The position numbers and the translations under genes were made by a program. From Brevinema_A sp051649605 (GTDB lineage: Bacteria > Spirochaetota > Brevinematia > Brevinematales > Brevinemataceae): a stretch of DNA of 64,000 bases. Shown piece after piece: positions 53,695-63,040 of this stretch; the first letter of the stretch is position 1; each line of letters begins with the position of its first letter. The notes below the pieces were generated by a model. That model worked only from the letters and a program-made list of their open reading frames with translations, did no database searches and was not told the origin of the DNA. The stretch lies in contig JBOFHK010000022.1 of assembly GCA_051649605.1 (NCBI GenBank), positions 1 through 64,000 on the forward strand, in the 5' to 3' direction.

Positions 53695-53952
53695 ATGACC
53701 CTAGTAGAATTTATAAGTTCTGTGTGTAAAGAAGTTTTAATAGAAGAAAACTTCTTTACCAATTCCATTAAGAAAGAAAATAAAAAAATATATAAAAATA
53801 CACCAAATAAACCCTCTTCGTTAATTTCCGAAGCTATTTTAAAGCAAATGATTCAACAGGGAACTGTACATACCTTGTCAGAAAATTATCGGTTCACTCC
53901 ATTGGCACGAGATTTATTTAGAGAGTATAATAACAAAAAAAACAAGAGGTAG
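53695..53952 (+). CDS. Unknown small protein of the eut operon with a targeting-like helix
   Basis: This 85-residue protein begins MTLVEFISSVCKEVLIEE, an amphipathic helix like the encapsulation peptides on microcompartment cargo. After a charged linker, residues 42-80 read SEAILKQMIQQGTVHTLSEN and FTPLARDLFREY, reminiscent of a small helix-strand winged-helix end. An AGGAG ribosome site precedes the ATG. It is 3 bases from eutN. I do not recognise the family. Likely a lumen protein or regulator. Confidence 0.65.
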   Translation: MTLVEFISSVCKEVLIEENFFTNSIKKENKKIYKNTPNKPSSLISEAILKQMIQQGTVHTLSENYRFTPLARDLFREYNNKKNKR

Positions 53953-53955
53953 ACT

Positions 53956-54228
53956 ATGATTATCGGAAATGTCATCGGAAATATTTGGGCAACAAAAAAA
54001 GACGAAGGGCTTAATGGGTTAAAACTCCTTATTGTTGAACCGATCAACGTAAAAACAGGACAAAAGAAAACTCCATTTGTAGCAGCTGATATTGTTGGAG
54101 CAGGTATTGGAGAACGAGTTTTAGTCATTCATGGAAGTGTGGCACGCTATGCGGCAAGTAAAAACGCTTCTTACTCAGTAGATGCGGTGATTGTTGGAAT
54201 CATTGACGATTTAGAAGTGAATCCATAA
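53956..54228 (+). CDS. eutN: Microcompartment vertex protein EutN
   Basis: The 90-residue protein is a bacterial-microcompartment-vertex domain: IIGNVIGNIWATKKDEGLNG, then KLLIVEPINV and VGAGIGERVLVIHGSVARYA. EutN/CcmL proteins form pentamers that cap shell vertices. Length is typical. Tight spacing with flanking genes. Confidence 0.94.
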   Translation: MIIGNVIGNIWATKKDEGLNGLKLLIVEPINVKTGQKKTPFVAADIVGAGIGERVLVIHGSVARYAASKNASYSVDAVIVGIIDDLEVNP

Positions 54229-54240
54229 AAGGAGAGTATT

Positions 54241-54549
54241 ATGAAGTTGATTTCTCTAAAAAATATAGAAGAAATATATACAGAAGGTCAAAACAAATTA
54301 GTTATTTCTAGTAAACAGATTATTACACCATCTGTACATGATTTTTTTCGTTCTAAAGGAGTGTCTATTGTTTATTATGATACTAAATCAAAAAATCCCC
54401 CTTCAACATCGTCTTCCTCTACCTCTGTAGATTCAGAATTGATAACACGAATCACAAGCTTATTGGTTAATAAATATAAAATAACCAATACTCAAGAACT
54501 AACATTACTTGTTACAAAAGTTATAAATAAAATAAAAGATATTCCATAA
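54241..54549 (+). CDS. Small eut-operon protein resembling EutQ/EutT N-terminal domains
   Basis: The 102-residue protein has NKLVISSKQIITPSVHDFFR near residue 18, a pattern shared with the N-terminal parts of EutQ and EutT-like proteins (ITPSAxDFxRxxG), then a serine-rich linker and a C-terminal helix SELITRITSLLVNKYKI, again similar to a microcompartment-targeting helix. It may be a scaffold or the detached N-terminal domain of EutQ, which is short here. Twelve bases after eutN. Confidence 0.65.
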   Translation: MKLISLKNIEEIYTEGQNKLVISSKQIITPSVHDFFRSKGVSIVYYDTKSKNPPSTSSSSTSVDSELITRITSLLVNKYKITNTQELTLLVTKVINKIKDIP

Positions 54550-54595
54550 AGTTCGATCAACATAGTCTACCAAAAAACAAACACAGGAGACAAAT

Positions 54596-55693
54596 ATGAG
54601 TATTAATGATATTATAATCTACCTTATGGTATTTTTTATGACCTTAGGGGGATTAGACAAAATTTACGAGATTTTTACTGGAAAAAGTTTTGGTTTATCA
54701 GCACAATTTCAAGAAGGAATTATGGCTATGGGAGCATTAGCTTTAGCAATGGTTGGAGCGATCTCTATTGCCCCTGTATTAGGTAAAATCCTACTTCCTA
54801 TTGTTGGCCCTATATATCAAGCTTTAGGTGCTGATCCAGCAATGTTCGCTACAACACTTCTTGCAAACGATATGGGCGGATACCCCTTAGCAATGGAACT
54901 TGCTAAAACTCCTGAAATTGGTCGTTTTGCGGGATTAATTTTAGGGTCTATGTTTGGTCCTACAATCGTATTTACAATCCCTGTTGCTTTAAGTATCATT
55001 CATACAGACGATCGTCCCTACTTAGCTCAAGGAGTTTTAGCAGGTCTTATTACAATTCCTTTAGGCTGTCTCGTAGGTGGATTAATGTTAGGGCATACTT
55101 TTGGAGAACTATTAACAAATTTATTTCCCGTGGTAATTGTTGCAGTACTGATTGTTACAGGCTTAATTACCATACCCAATCAAATGACAAAAGGATTTAT
55201 CGTTTTTGGAAAAATCGTCGTAGCAATCATCACCCTCGCCTTAATTGCTGCAATTATTGAAAAACTAACAGGATTTATCGTTATTCCAGGAATGGCACCA
55301 ATTTCAGAAGGAATTAGTGTTGTAGGAGAAATTGCCATTGTATTAGCAGGGGCATTTCCTCTCGTATTTATTATTACTAAAGTCTTCAAAAAGCCATTAT
55401 TACAATTGGGGAGTCTCATGGGGGTAAACGAATCATCCGCTGCAGGCTTTATAGCAACTCTAGCCAATAATATTCCCATGTTTTCTATGATGAAAGATAT
55501 GGATACTCGAGGTAAAATTATCAATACAGCTTTTGCGGTGAGTGCCTCCTTCGTATTTGGGGATCACCTTGGTTTTACTGCAGGGATTGAACCTAGCTAT
55601 ATTTTTCCAATGATTGTAGGTAAATTAGTTGGTGGAATCACCGCCGTTGGGGTTGCTTTATTAATTACCATGAAAATGAAGACTGTCAAATAA
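54596..55693 (+). CDS. eutH: Ethanolamine permease EutH
   Basis: The 365-residue protein has about ten membrane segments. Recognisable EutH segments include FMTLGGLDKIYEIFTGKSFG near residue 14, TLLANDMGGYPLAMELAKTP near 87 and MGVNESSAAGFIATLANNIP near 276. It imports ethanolamine across the inner membrane. It begins after a 46-base gap with AGGAGA. Confidence 0.95.
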   Translation: MSINDIIIYLMVFFMTLGGLDKIYEIFTGKSFGLSAQFQEGIMAMGALALAMVGAISIAPVLGKILLPIVGPIYQALGADPAMFATTLLANDMGGYPLAMELAKTPEIGRFAGLILGSMFGPTIVFTIPVALSIIHTDDRPYLAQGVLAGLITIPLGCLVGGLMLGHTFGELLTNLFPVVIVAVLIVTGLITIPNQMTKGFIVFGKIVVAIITLALIAAIIEKLTGFIVIPGMAPISEGISVVGEIAIVLAGAFPLVFIITKVFKKPLLQLGSLMGVNESSAAGFIATLANNIPMFSMMKDMDTRGKIINTAFAVSASFVFGDHLGFTAGIEPSYIFPMIVGKLVGGITAVGVALLITMKMKTVK

Positions 55694-55704
55694 AGGAGCA
55701 AAAT

Positions 55705-56148
55705 ATGCAGGACATTAGAGTTTTGGTCGAAGAAGTCATTGCTCGTATCCTTAATGAAACGGAGCAAGATTTTCCTTTTGATCGTCAAACGATTAGTGGA
55801 GGAATCACCCTTATTAAAACTAAAACTGTAAAACCAGCTCCTTTTGAAGTAAATGGGAACAAAATCAAAAATGTTTATGTAACAGATGTACTAACTTTAG
55901 AAGAAAGTCCCCGTTTAGGTGTTGCTGTTATGGAAATGAACGCTACAGAATTCCCATGGACTCTTCATTATGATGAACTAGATTATATTGTTGATGGAGA
56001 ATTAGAAATTGAAGCAAACGGTCAAACAGTTATGGGGAAATCTGGAGATATGATTTATATTCCGAAAGATAGTAGTATTATTTTTAGATCAAAAAACCAG
56101 TCCCGTTTTATTTGTGTGATGTATCCAGCTAATTGGTCAGAATTATAG
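55705..56148 (+). CDS. eutQ: EutQ cupin protein
   Basis: The 147-residue protein starts with a short helix (IRVLVEEVIARIL), then a cupin: MEMNATEFPWTLHYDELDYI near residue 74 and VDGELEIEANGQTVMGKSGD near 95. EutQ of Salmonella has acetate kinase activity. The N-terminal domain of long EutQ proteins is missing; the small protein at 54241 may provide it. Eleven bases after eutH. Confidence 0.9.
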   Translation: MQDIRVLVEEVIARILNETEQDFPFDRQTISGGITLIKTKTVKPAPFEVNGNKIKNVYVTDVLTLEESPRLGVAVMEMNATEFPWTLHYDELDYIVDGELEIEANGQTVMGKSGDMIYIPKDSSIIFRSKNQSRFICVMYPANWSEL

Positions 56149-56156
56149 GGGGTCAT

Positions 56157-57278
56157 ATGAGTAGATTAACGTTAAAAACCAAAGTATTTTCAGGAGAAAA
56201 TTATACTACCCAGTTTGATTACCTACCTTATAAAAAAATCCTCATTGTAACAGATAAAATTATGAGTAAAATAGGACTTTATAATGTACTTATTACTCAA
56301 TTCAAAAAACATAATATTCAGTATCATATTTTTGATGATGTTGAGCCAAATCCTTCTTTTGAAACAGTAACTAATGGTGTTACTGAATTAATAAATTTTC
56401 TTCCCGATGCAGTAATTGCCTTAGGAGGGGGGTCGGTAATTGACGCAACAAAAGGAGTCCTCTACTATGGTAAAGAAGTTTACGCTAAACTTGACCAACC
56501 TTACTGGAAACCAACTTTTATTGCTATTCCTACTACAAGCGGCGCTGGTTCAGAAGTTACGTCTTATGCCGTTATCACTGACACCCAGAAACAACTAAAA
56601 ATCCCCATTGTTTCCGATGATATTATTCCTAATATTGCTATTTTAGATCCTTTGATGACAAAAAGTTGTCCTCCAAAAATTACAGCAGAAAGTGGAATTG
56701 ATGTATTAACTCATGCCTTAGAATCTTACGTTGCTACAGATTCCAATATGTTTACAGAAGCGTTAGCAGAGAAAGTCTGTTCTATCGTCTTTCAGGAATT
56801 AATTACCGTCGTTGAAAATGGAGAAAATCTAAAGGCACGACTCGCTATGCATGAAGCATCCTGTATGGCAGGTCTTGCTTTTACAAATTCAGGATTAGGC
56901 TTGAATCATGCGATGTCTCATAGCTTGGGGGGATACTTCCATATTCCTCATGGACGCTCTAATGCTCTTTTGATGCCTCATATAATTCGATTTAATCAAA
57001 TATCTTCCTCTCATAAATATCAACAAATTTCATCTTTACTTGGTTTTCCTGCTCAAACACCAGAAGAAGGAGTCACTTCTCTCTTGGTAGGTATTGAGTA
57101 TTTATGTGAAAAAATCCACTTAGAACGAAAAGTAACAGATTTTGGAGTATCTCAAGAGAAATATCTCTCAGCAATCCCTCAAATGGCACATTCCGCATAC
57201 CATGATCCTTGTTTGATAACAAATCCCATTAAACCTACAATACAAGAAATTGAATCAATATATCGTTTAATCGTATAA
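56157..57278 (+). CDS. eutG: Iron-dependent alcohol dehydrogenase EutG
   Basis: The start at 56157 follows GGGGG and gives 373 residues; the frame extends back to 56133 into eutQ. Landmarks: LGGGSVIDATKG near 90, IPTTSGAGSEVTSYAV near 124, the Fe ligands in SGIDVLTHALESYV near 180 and HAMSHSLGGYFHIPHGRSNA near 247. It reduces acetaldehyde to ethanol and regenerates NAD+ for EutE. Last gene of the operon. Confidence 0.93.
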   Translation: MSRLTLKTKVFSGENYTTQFDYLPYKKILIVTDKIMSKIGLYNVLITQFKKHNIQYHIFDDVEPNPSFETVTNGVTELINFLPDAVIALGGGSVIDATKGVLYYGKEVYAKLDQPYWKPTFIAIPTTSGAGSEVTSYAVITDTQKQLKIPIVSDDIIPNIAILDPLMTKSCPPKITAESGIDVLTHALESYVATDSNMFTEALAEKVCSIVFQELITVVENGENLKARLAMHEASCMAGLAFTNSGLGLNHAMSHSLGGYFHIPHGRSNALLMPHIIRFNQISSSHKYQQISSLLGFPAQTPEEGVTSLLVGIEYLCEKIHLERKVTDFGVSQEKYLSAIPQMAHSAYHDPCLITNPIKPTIQEIESIYRLIV

Positions 57279-57303
57279 GAGCAAAATATAAATTCATCAA
57301 AAA

Positions 57304-57333
57304 AAACAGCAAATGATTTATTGCTTGCTGTTT
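57304..57333. terminator. Terminator-like hairpin after eutG
   Basis: AAACAGCAA (57304-57312) pairs with TTGCTGTTT (57325-57333). The T-run (complement of A8, 57299-57306) is on the minus strand, so it mainly closes the decayed minus-strand remnant beside it, but may also stop eut transcription. Confidence 0.6.
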
Positions 57334-57339
57334 ACCTTA

Positions 57340-57440
57340 TTCTATTCTTAATACGTAGTTTTTTAGATGAATATCTTTCCCAAACCATAGCCTACTACTA
57401 AATAGAATCTAAATGACGTTTTCGATAGAGTACTACTTAC
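57340..57440 (-). pseudogene. C-terminal remnant of a decayed gene, possibly an outer-membrane protein
   Basis: The minus strand reads SKTSFRFYLVVGYGLGK and, after a frameshift, DIHLKNYVLRIE then a stop. The tail looks like the last strands of a beta-rich exported protein. The rest of 57440-57594 is AT-rich with nothing I can assign. Confidence 0.3.
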
Positions 57441-57594
57441 TTATTATATTAACTATATACGTTTATAGAGCCTATTAGTATTAATGATTACTTATTGGTA
57501 TATTCTTTATATTATATTGTTCTTACTTATCATTATTATCTTATAAAAATTATTACCCTATATATCTACCTCATTAAGGATTTATAATCAATAT

Positions 57595-58863
57595 TTATTT
57601 TCTATCTTCTGATACCCACAAACCCAATGCTGGATTGGGAATATAGTAGATTTCTTCACCATCTTCCAAAATATTAACACCAGGAGACAGGGTTTCCAGT
57701 TTATATTTTTTATAGGCTTGTTCTAAGGAGAGATATGTAAAACCAACATTCTCGATTTCTTCTTTGGATAAATGTTGTACCGCATAGGTAATACTAAAGC
57801 GTCCATCACTCGACCCATGAATTAAGTGAGCCCCAACCATATAAGAAGGTTTATCCTGAGAGTAATTGTCGTAGAATTTAAGGATATTCTCTCTTCCTCG
57901 ATACCCATATTTTTGGATCAATTGATTAATTTCATCATTTTCACCAAATTGTCGGACACCTGGAGCTAAAATAATTAATTCTCCTCCATCGGCGATCAAC
58001 ATACGGGAACGATAAATCGCTTTATTTCCTACCCAAGTCGTTTTAAACTCCTGTTCATCTAAAAAAGCAACAATTTTTTTAAAAGATTTAGGGCTATAGG
58101 TAATATTATGCTTTTGACTTAAAGCAACAGCTTTTTCAAAAGCTACTCTATCCCGAGCTTTACTTTCAAACACCCCAAGCAATTTATCACCAAGGGAAGA
58201 AACAACCGTTAATAAATAGACAAGAGGCATCTGCTGAGTAAAATGTTGTTCGGTATAATCATACAATAAACGAGCTGGAGCAAAATCTTTACCCATTGCT
58301 TGCTCCATTCCACAAACAGCACTAGTCATATGGGTTTTATTAATCATTTGACGCCCACCACAACCAACAAATACATTTTTGGTATAGTTAGCCATGCCAA
58401 CAACTTCATGAGGAACAACTTGTCCAATAGAAATAATAAGATCATACCTACCTTCAATAAGTTCTCGATTGACTTCTATTTCTATATCTTCATCAAAAAA
58501 ACCCTGAGAAATATCTTTCACCACTTCTTTTGGAATTTTCCCAATAGATATTGTCCCCTCTCTCCAATCATGCACTAAAAAACAAGATTTTGGAATCGTA
58601 TTAGTAAACATTAAATCTAGCTCTTCATTGGTCATAGGCATATGAGTCCCTAAAGCGGGTATAATATTAATCATCATATCCGAATGAAGTTTTTTATAAA
58701 GTATTGTGGTGATAATTCCTGCACGGGAATATCCCCTCGTGTAGTCAGGAGGAATAATCAAAATCTTTTTTATGGATGGAGTAATATACTTTTTGATAAA
58801 TTTATCTAAATAGTTTTCTAAATCACTATATTCAATCCCCTGTTCATGAATTAATTCGATCAT
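57595..58863 (-). CDS. larA: LarA-family protein (lactate racemase-like)
   Basis: The 422-residue protein has LarA features: IPPDYTRGYSRAGIITTILY near residue 37, IIPALGTHMPMTNEELD near 68, VPHEVVGMANYTKNVFVGCG near 152 and INKTHMTSAVCGMEQA near 178. In LarA, a lysine and three histidines of these regions hold the nickel-pincer cofactor that interconverts lactate enantiomers. Maturation genes larB/C/E are not in the window. Other LarA homologs racemise different hydroxy acids, so substrate is uncertain. Confidence 0.85.
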   Translation of the reverse strand: MIELIHEQGIEYSDLENYLDKFIKKYITPSIKKILIIPPDYTRGYSRAGIITTILYKKLHSDMMINIIPALGTHMPMTNEELDLMFTNTIPKSCFLVHDWREGTISIGKIPKEVVKDISQGFFDEDIEIEVNRELIEGRYDLIISIGQVVPHEVVGMANYTKNVFVGCGGRQMINKTHMTSAVCGMEQAMGKDFAPARLLYDYTEQHFTQQMPLVYLLTVVSSLGDKLLGVFESKARDRVAFEKAVALSQKHNITYSPKSFKKIVAFLDEQEFKTTWVGNKAIYRSRMLIADGGELIILAPGVRQFGENDEINQLIQKYGYRGRENILKFYDNYSQDKPSYMVGAHLIHGSSDGRFSITYAVQHLSKEEIENVGFTYLSLEQAYKKYKLETLSPGVNILEDGEEIYYIPNPALGLWVSEDRK

Positions 58864-58949
58864 AGTATCCCTCCATAGGATATATATTATTTTTCTTTCA
58901 CTATATCTCTATTATAATTTCGATTAAAATCGTAGTTGAACTAGTTTTA

Positions 58950-59456
58950 TTATTCACGGTATACAAAAATTAAGACCTGGATATTAGTAAAACCTTGTTT
59001 TTGAAACATATATAAGGCTTCTTTAATCGTTGCTCCAGAAGCATATACATCATCGATAAGTATAATTCTATCTTCTTTAGAAATTTTAGAAATATCAAGC
59101 TGAAATGCTGAATGAATATTATCAAATCGTTCTTCAAACGACTGAATAAGTTTTTGCTCTTTGACAATTCGGGTAAATAATATTGTATCTACCAAGCGTA
59201 TGGAATGAAATTCTGATATCTTTTGTGCAAACCATTTCATTGTATGGGTATAACGACTAGAAGGAATCCAAGTAATAATATCAAAAGAACGAGTAGTAAA
59301 CCATTCGTGAAGAGATTTTAGTAAATCATTAGGGACATTGTTTGGATCTTTTTTAAAATTTTTTAATTCGACACCAAGTTTACCACTTAAATTTCCTAAA
59401 ATATTAATAGGAATCGTATTAATAAGGAATTCTTTTTCATAAGGATCTATTATCAT
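58950..59456 (-). CDS. ComF-like phosphoribosyltransferase
   Basis: The 168-residue protein has the PRPP-binding signature ILIDDVYASGATIKEALYMF near residue 132, and an upstream WIPSSRYTHTMKWFAQKI stretch near 63 that corresponds to the ComF substrate loop. ComF is linked to DNA uptake and recombination in other bacteria. The typical N-terminal zinc finger of ComF is lacking. The gene lies 30 bases after the S-component-like gene. Confidence 0.7.
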   Translation of the reverse strand: MIIDPYEKEFLINTIPINILGNLSGKLGVELKNFKKDPNNVPNDLLKSLHEWFTTRSFDIITWIPSSRYTHTMKWFAQKISEFHSIRLVDTILFTRIVKEQKLIQSFEERFDNIHSAFQLDISKISKEDRIILIDDVYASGATIKEALYMFQKQGFTNIQVLIFVYRE

Positions 59457-59486
59457 AACGATACAACTATTTATTTGTTATCATTT

Positions 59487-59999
59487 TCAATGAGAATATT
59501 TACTAAAAATATTAAATGCAATAAAAGCAATAACAGTATTTAATATTATCCCATAACCACTATTAATAATACTCTGTATAATAAATTCAACAGATAATGA
59601 TGAAATAAATGGAACTAATAACAAGACGGAAAATCGTGCGATCCATAAGGAAATAATAAAATTTAATATAAAAGAGAGATTAAGTTTTTTACCACCCACA
59701 ATTAATATTGTAAAAACAACTCCTTCAAATAATAATGTTTGAAAAATAGGAGAGGCAGGCATCCCCGTTAGTAACATATTAAGTGTAGGGTTTATTAATG
59801 CCAAAATTAATAGATTCTTCCAAGTGAGTATACTAGAACCTAAAGCTAAACAAAAATAAATAGGTAAAAATATTGTTCCTTTCATCCCTAATAGATGATA
59901 TATTGGTGGTACTACCACAGCAATAATCGTAAGAACCATTAAGACTACTCTCTCACGCAAGGAGCCTATAGAAATTTTGCTTGTTAATAGATTCGTCAT
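59487..59999 (-). CDS. Predicted ECF transporter S component
   Basis: The 170-residue protein has five or six membrane helices and the stretch LLGMKGTIFLPIYFCLALGS near residue 37, then NPTLNMLLTGMP near 70, similar in style to ECF vitamin-binding S components. An ECF partner is not encoded in the window; bioY is another S component. Substrate unknown. A TTGACT-16-TACAAT promoter and AGGAGA ribosome site precede it. Confidence 0.6.
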   Translation of the reverse strand: MTNLLTSKISIGSLRERVVLMVLTIIAVVVPPIYHLLGMKGTIFLPIYFCLALGSSILTWKNLLILALINPTLNMLLTGMPASPIFQTLLFEGVVFTILIVGGKKLNLSFILNFIISLWIARFSVLLLVPFISSLSVEFIIQSIINSGYGIILNTVIAFIAFNIFSKYSH

Positions 60000-60022
60000 G
60001 TTGTTCTCCTTTGATATTGATT

Positions 60023-60050
60023 ATTGTACTATAAATATAAGAATAGTCAA
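60023..60050 (-). promoter_or_regulatory. Promoter of the S-component-like gene
   Basis: On the minus strand TTGACT (60050-60045), a 16-base spacer and TACAAT (60028-60023). Confidence 0.55.
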
Positions 60051-60158
60051 TAGAATATCCTTTATCTTTTAGAATATTTAAATAATAGTGTTTATTTTGG
60101 TAAAATACTTACCCAGTAGCGTATTGAGAATTAATTATAGTTATGTACTTCAAAGAAA

Positions 60159-60209
60159 CCCTCTAGGCTATGAAATATTCTTACGAGAAATACTTCATAA
60201 TCTAGAGGG
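60159..60209 (-). terminator. Two-part hairpin downstream of nhaC
   Basis: CCCTCTAG (60159-60166) with CTAGAGGG (60202-60209) and, inside, TATGAA with TTCATA. It has no T-run. A small dyad CTCTATCATAGATAGAG lies near 60240. The stretch 60000-60306 contains these and one promoter but no gene; possibly the nhaC 3' end. Confidence 0.4.
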
Positions 60210-60306
60210 GTAAAAACTGTATATTTAGAGATCATCCCACTCTATCATAGATAGAGACTATAAAAAAATAAGAAATATTGGTGAGCGAAACCAATCATAT
60301 CAAATT

Positions 60307-61722
60307 TTATACTTCTTTTAGTTTTTTGGAGTGTATTTCTTGGTCTATCGTCGTCATCGTAAAATTTAAATAAGCAGCAATCACAGAAAATACAGGCATT
60401 AATAAGTTAAAGAATGCATAAGGGATGTATACCCATGGCATTACTCCTAAGGTTGCAATCATGTAAGCACCACAAGTATTCCACGGAATAAATACCGATG
60501 TTACGGTTGCAGAATCCTGTAATACTCGCGAGAGATTTTTACTAGCTAAACCTTGATTTTTATAGCTTTTTTGGAACATTTTCCCTGTAACCATAATAGC
60601 AATATATTGATCTGCAATAACAACATTGGAAACCATCGCTGACACTACCGTGGCAAGTACTAATTGCCCTGTATTATGAGCTAAAGAAATAATAGCTTCT
60701 GTAAGAATACGAGTAACTTTGGTCGCATCCAAAATACCACTTACCAAAGCAATAGAAACAATCAAGGCAATAGTATCATGCATACCAGCCATCCCACCAC
60801 GTGATAATAGAGAATTTATTAATTCATTATCCGTTTCAACGACCACACCACTATGCATCGCATTAATCACTGCCGTAAGAATAACTCCCTCTTGGGTAAA
60901 TAGTGCCACTATTCCTCCAATCACAGATCCTAAAAATAAACCTGGAATTGCAGGTACTTTAAACATAACAATAGTAATAACAACAACTGGTACTAACAAT
61001 AAAGTAGGAGAAATATAATAAGTTTTTTGTAATGTTTCTAACATAGTATTGAGTGTAGCGGTTTGCACATTATCTGACCCTAAATTCATTCCTAGAATAA
61101 GAAAACCAATTAAGGCACAAAGAAATGCTGGAATCGATGTCCAAAGCATATGTTTTACATGGTCAATAATATTAGCATCTGCGATAGCAACTGCTAAGTT
61201 AGAAGTATCAGAAAGAGGAGAAAGTTTATCTCCAAAATATGCTCCAGATAGTACTGCTCCTGCCGTCATTGGCATAGGAACCCCTAAGCCTTCTCCAACC
61301 CCCATTAAGGCAACCCCAACCGTTCCTGCTGTTGTCCATGAAGACCCTGTAGGTAGAGAAATTAAAGCACATAATAAAGCTGCTGAAAATAAGAAAAATT
61401 TAGGATTAATTATTAATAATCCATAATAAATCATTGTTGGTACAACTCCAGATAAAATCCAAGTGGCAATAACCATACCAATAATATAGAGTAAAATTAT
61501 AGCAATAGCAATAGTACGAATAGAATCAAAAATAGAATTTTGAAGCGTCTCCCACTGATAGCCTAACACAAAAACAGCAAACGCTCCAATAAGCATTGCT
61601 GCTAAAAATAATGGAATATGAGAACTAGTCTGTAATATTCCAAGCCCAAAGACCAAACACCCTATTAATATTGTAAAAATAACGACTACATGCCATATTT
61701 TTGTATCACGAGGCTGAGTCAT
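60307..61722 (-). CDS. nhaC: Na+/H+ antiporter NhaC
   Basis: The ATG at 61722, with GGGAGG seven bases upstream, gives 471 residues; a longer frame starts at 61749. About eleven membrane helices. SGAYFGDKLSPLSDTSNLAV near residue 165 and LCALISLPTGSSWTTAGTVG near 124 are NhaC signatures. It exchanges Na+ for H+ and would support the ion-translocating RNF-type complex. It lies after an EamA transporter on the same strand, separated by about 60 bases. Confidence 0.9.
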   Translation of the reverse strand: MTQPRDTKIWHVVVIFTILIGCLVFGLGILQTSSHIPLFLAAMLIGAFAVFVLGYQWETLQNSIFDSIRTIAIAIILLYIIGMVIATWILSGVVPTMIYYGLLIINPKFFLFSAALLCALISLPTGSSWTTAGTVGVALMGVGEGLGVPMPMTAGAVLSGAYFGDKLSPLSDTSNLAVAIADANIIDHVKHMLWTSIPAFLCALIGFLILGMNLGSDNVQTATLNTMLETLQKTYYISPTLLLVPVVVITIVMFKVPAIPGLFLGSVIGGIVALFTQEGVILTAVINAMHSGVVVETDNELINSLLSRGGMAGMHDTIALIVSIALVSGILDATKVTRILTEAIISLAHNTGQLVLATVVSAMVSNVVIADQYIAIMVTGKMFQKSYKNQGLASKNLSRVLQDSATVTSVFIPWNTCGAYMIATLGVMPWVYIPYAFFNLLMPVFSVIAAYLNFTMTTIDQEIHSKKLKEV

Positions 61723-61783
61723 GAATTCCTCCCAAAAATAGCTACCCAATAACTATTTATATTATTTTTTAAATTATAAACTA

Positions 61784-62677
61784 TTATCCTGCTATTTGAC
61801 GAGATCGATACTCTAAATACTCACTAAATAGCACTGCAATAAAAATAGCTCCTATTCCTAAGACTTTAGTCTGATTTAGAATTTCTGCTCTAAAAACAAC
61901 AGCTAATATCGTAGCAAAAATGGGCTCTAATGCTAGAATGAGACCTATTTTAACAATATTTTTAATATATTTTTGTCCTATAGTCTGTAGTAAATAACAA
62001 GTAACAGAACCCATTGCTCCCAAATAAATTAGAGCAAGAATCTCATTCAAAGTCCAGCTTGATGGCAGGGGTTCTTGAGTAAATACTGAAAAAATGAACC
62101 CTAATAAAGCACAAATAGTTAACTGAGCAATATTAAATTCTATCGGTAATGCTTCTTTTAGTAGGTATGAAGTTGAAATTACATGTAGGGAAAAAAGAAT
62201 AGCTCCCAACAAACAAAAAACTATCCCAATATTCATAGAAAATGTATATTCTGATGTTAAATTAAAGAAATATACCCCTATAATAGCCAAGGCTATCGAT
62301 ACGATATACCAAGATTGCAACTTAGCTCTGAAAATAAGAAAATTAAGAATAGGAGTAAAAACTACCGTTAATCCTGTAATAAAAGCAGCAATAGATATAT
62401 CTACGGTAGTAAGACCATAATTTTGACTTGTAAAAGCTAAAAAAAGAAAGATTCCTGTAAGTCCCCCAGACAACCAAGTAGATTTAGGAATTTTAAAAGG
62501 ATTACATTTAAAAAATAGTAATATCACAAATGAAAATCGAATTCCTATTAAATAAAATACAGGAACATTACCAGTCAATAGAAATTTCTGAAAAAAATAG
62601 GTTCCTCCCCATAATATTATAGCCCCATACATACATAGCGTTCCTATAATTTCTAGTCTCATTTGATTTTTTTTCAT
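61784..62677 (-). CDS. EamA-family (drug/metabolite) transporter
   Basis: The ATG at 62677 with GAGGA eight bases upstream gives about 297 residues with ten membrane helices in two EamA repeats: GAIILWGGTYFFQKFLL near residue 14 and the second near 150. GGTYFFQKFL corresponds to the family's W-G-x-x-x-x-x-x-K stretch. DMT transporters export or import amino acids, nucleotide bases and other small molecules. Substrate unknown. Confidence 0.82.
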   Translation of the reverse strand: MKKNQMRLEIIGTLCMYGAIILWGGTYFFQKFLLTGNVPVFYLIGIRFSFVILLFFKCNPFKIPKSTWLSGGLTGIFLFLAFTSQNYGLTTVDISIAAFITGLTVVFTPILNFLIFRAKLQSWYIVSIALAIIGVYFFNLTSEYTFSMNIGIVFCLLGAILFSLHVISTSYLLKEALPIEFNIAQLTICALLGFIFSVFTQEPLPSSWTLNEILALIYLGAMGSVTCYLLQTIGQKYIKNIVKIGLILALEPIFATILAVVFRAEILNQTKVLGIGAIFIAVLFSEYLEYRSRQIAG

Positions 62678-62710
62678 CAATGCAATCCTCATGCAATATA
62701 TTATAATCAC

Positions 62711-63040
62711 TCAAATCTATTTAGAGATTTAAGGAAGGCTCTTTTAAGTATTAAGATAGTTATTAGTCAACTACTTATAGCTTGAATAAACAAATTATAG
62801 AAAATATATCATATAAAAAATTCTATATTATATTACCATATATTCCTAAAATTTACAAGATAATTTTATATTATAAAATACTTTTTTCTCATTTTTCTAT
62901 AAAATAAAGAAAAATACTACAGAAAAATCTATAATTGCCTATTTAAAAATAGTTCCTTTGACAGAATTTACTAAATAAGTTATAATTAATATTATTAAAT
63001 AATACTAGATAGCTATATTATTTAGTATTAGGAGAAATAG
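62711..63040 (+). promoter_or_regulatory. PTS gene promoter and AT-rich leader
   Basis: TTGACA (62958-62963), a 17-base spacer and TATAAT (62981-62986), exact consensus, lie about 55 bases before the PTS gene. The rest of this 330-base stretch is AT-rich and I see nothing else in it. Confidence 0.75.
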
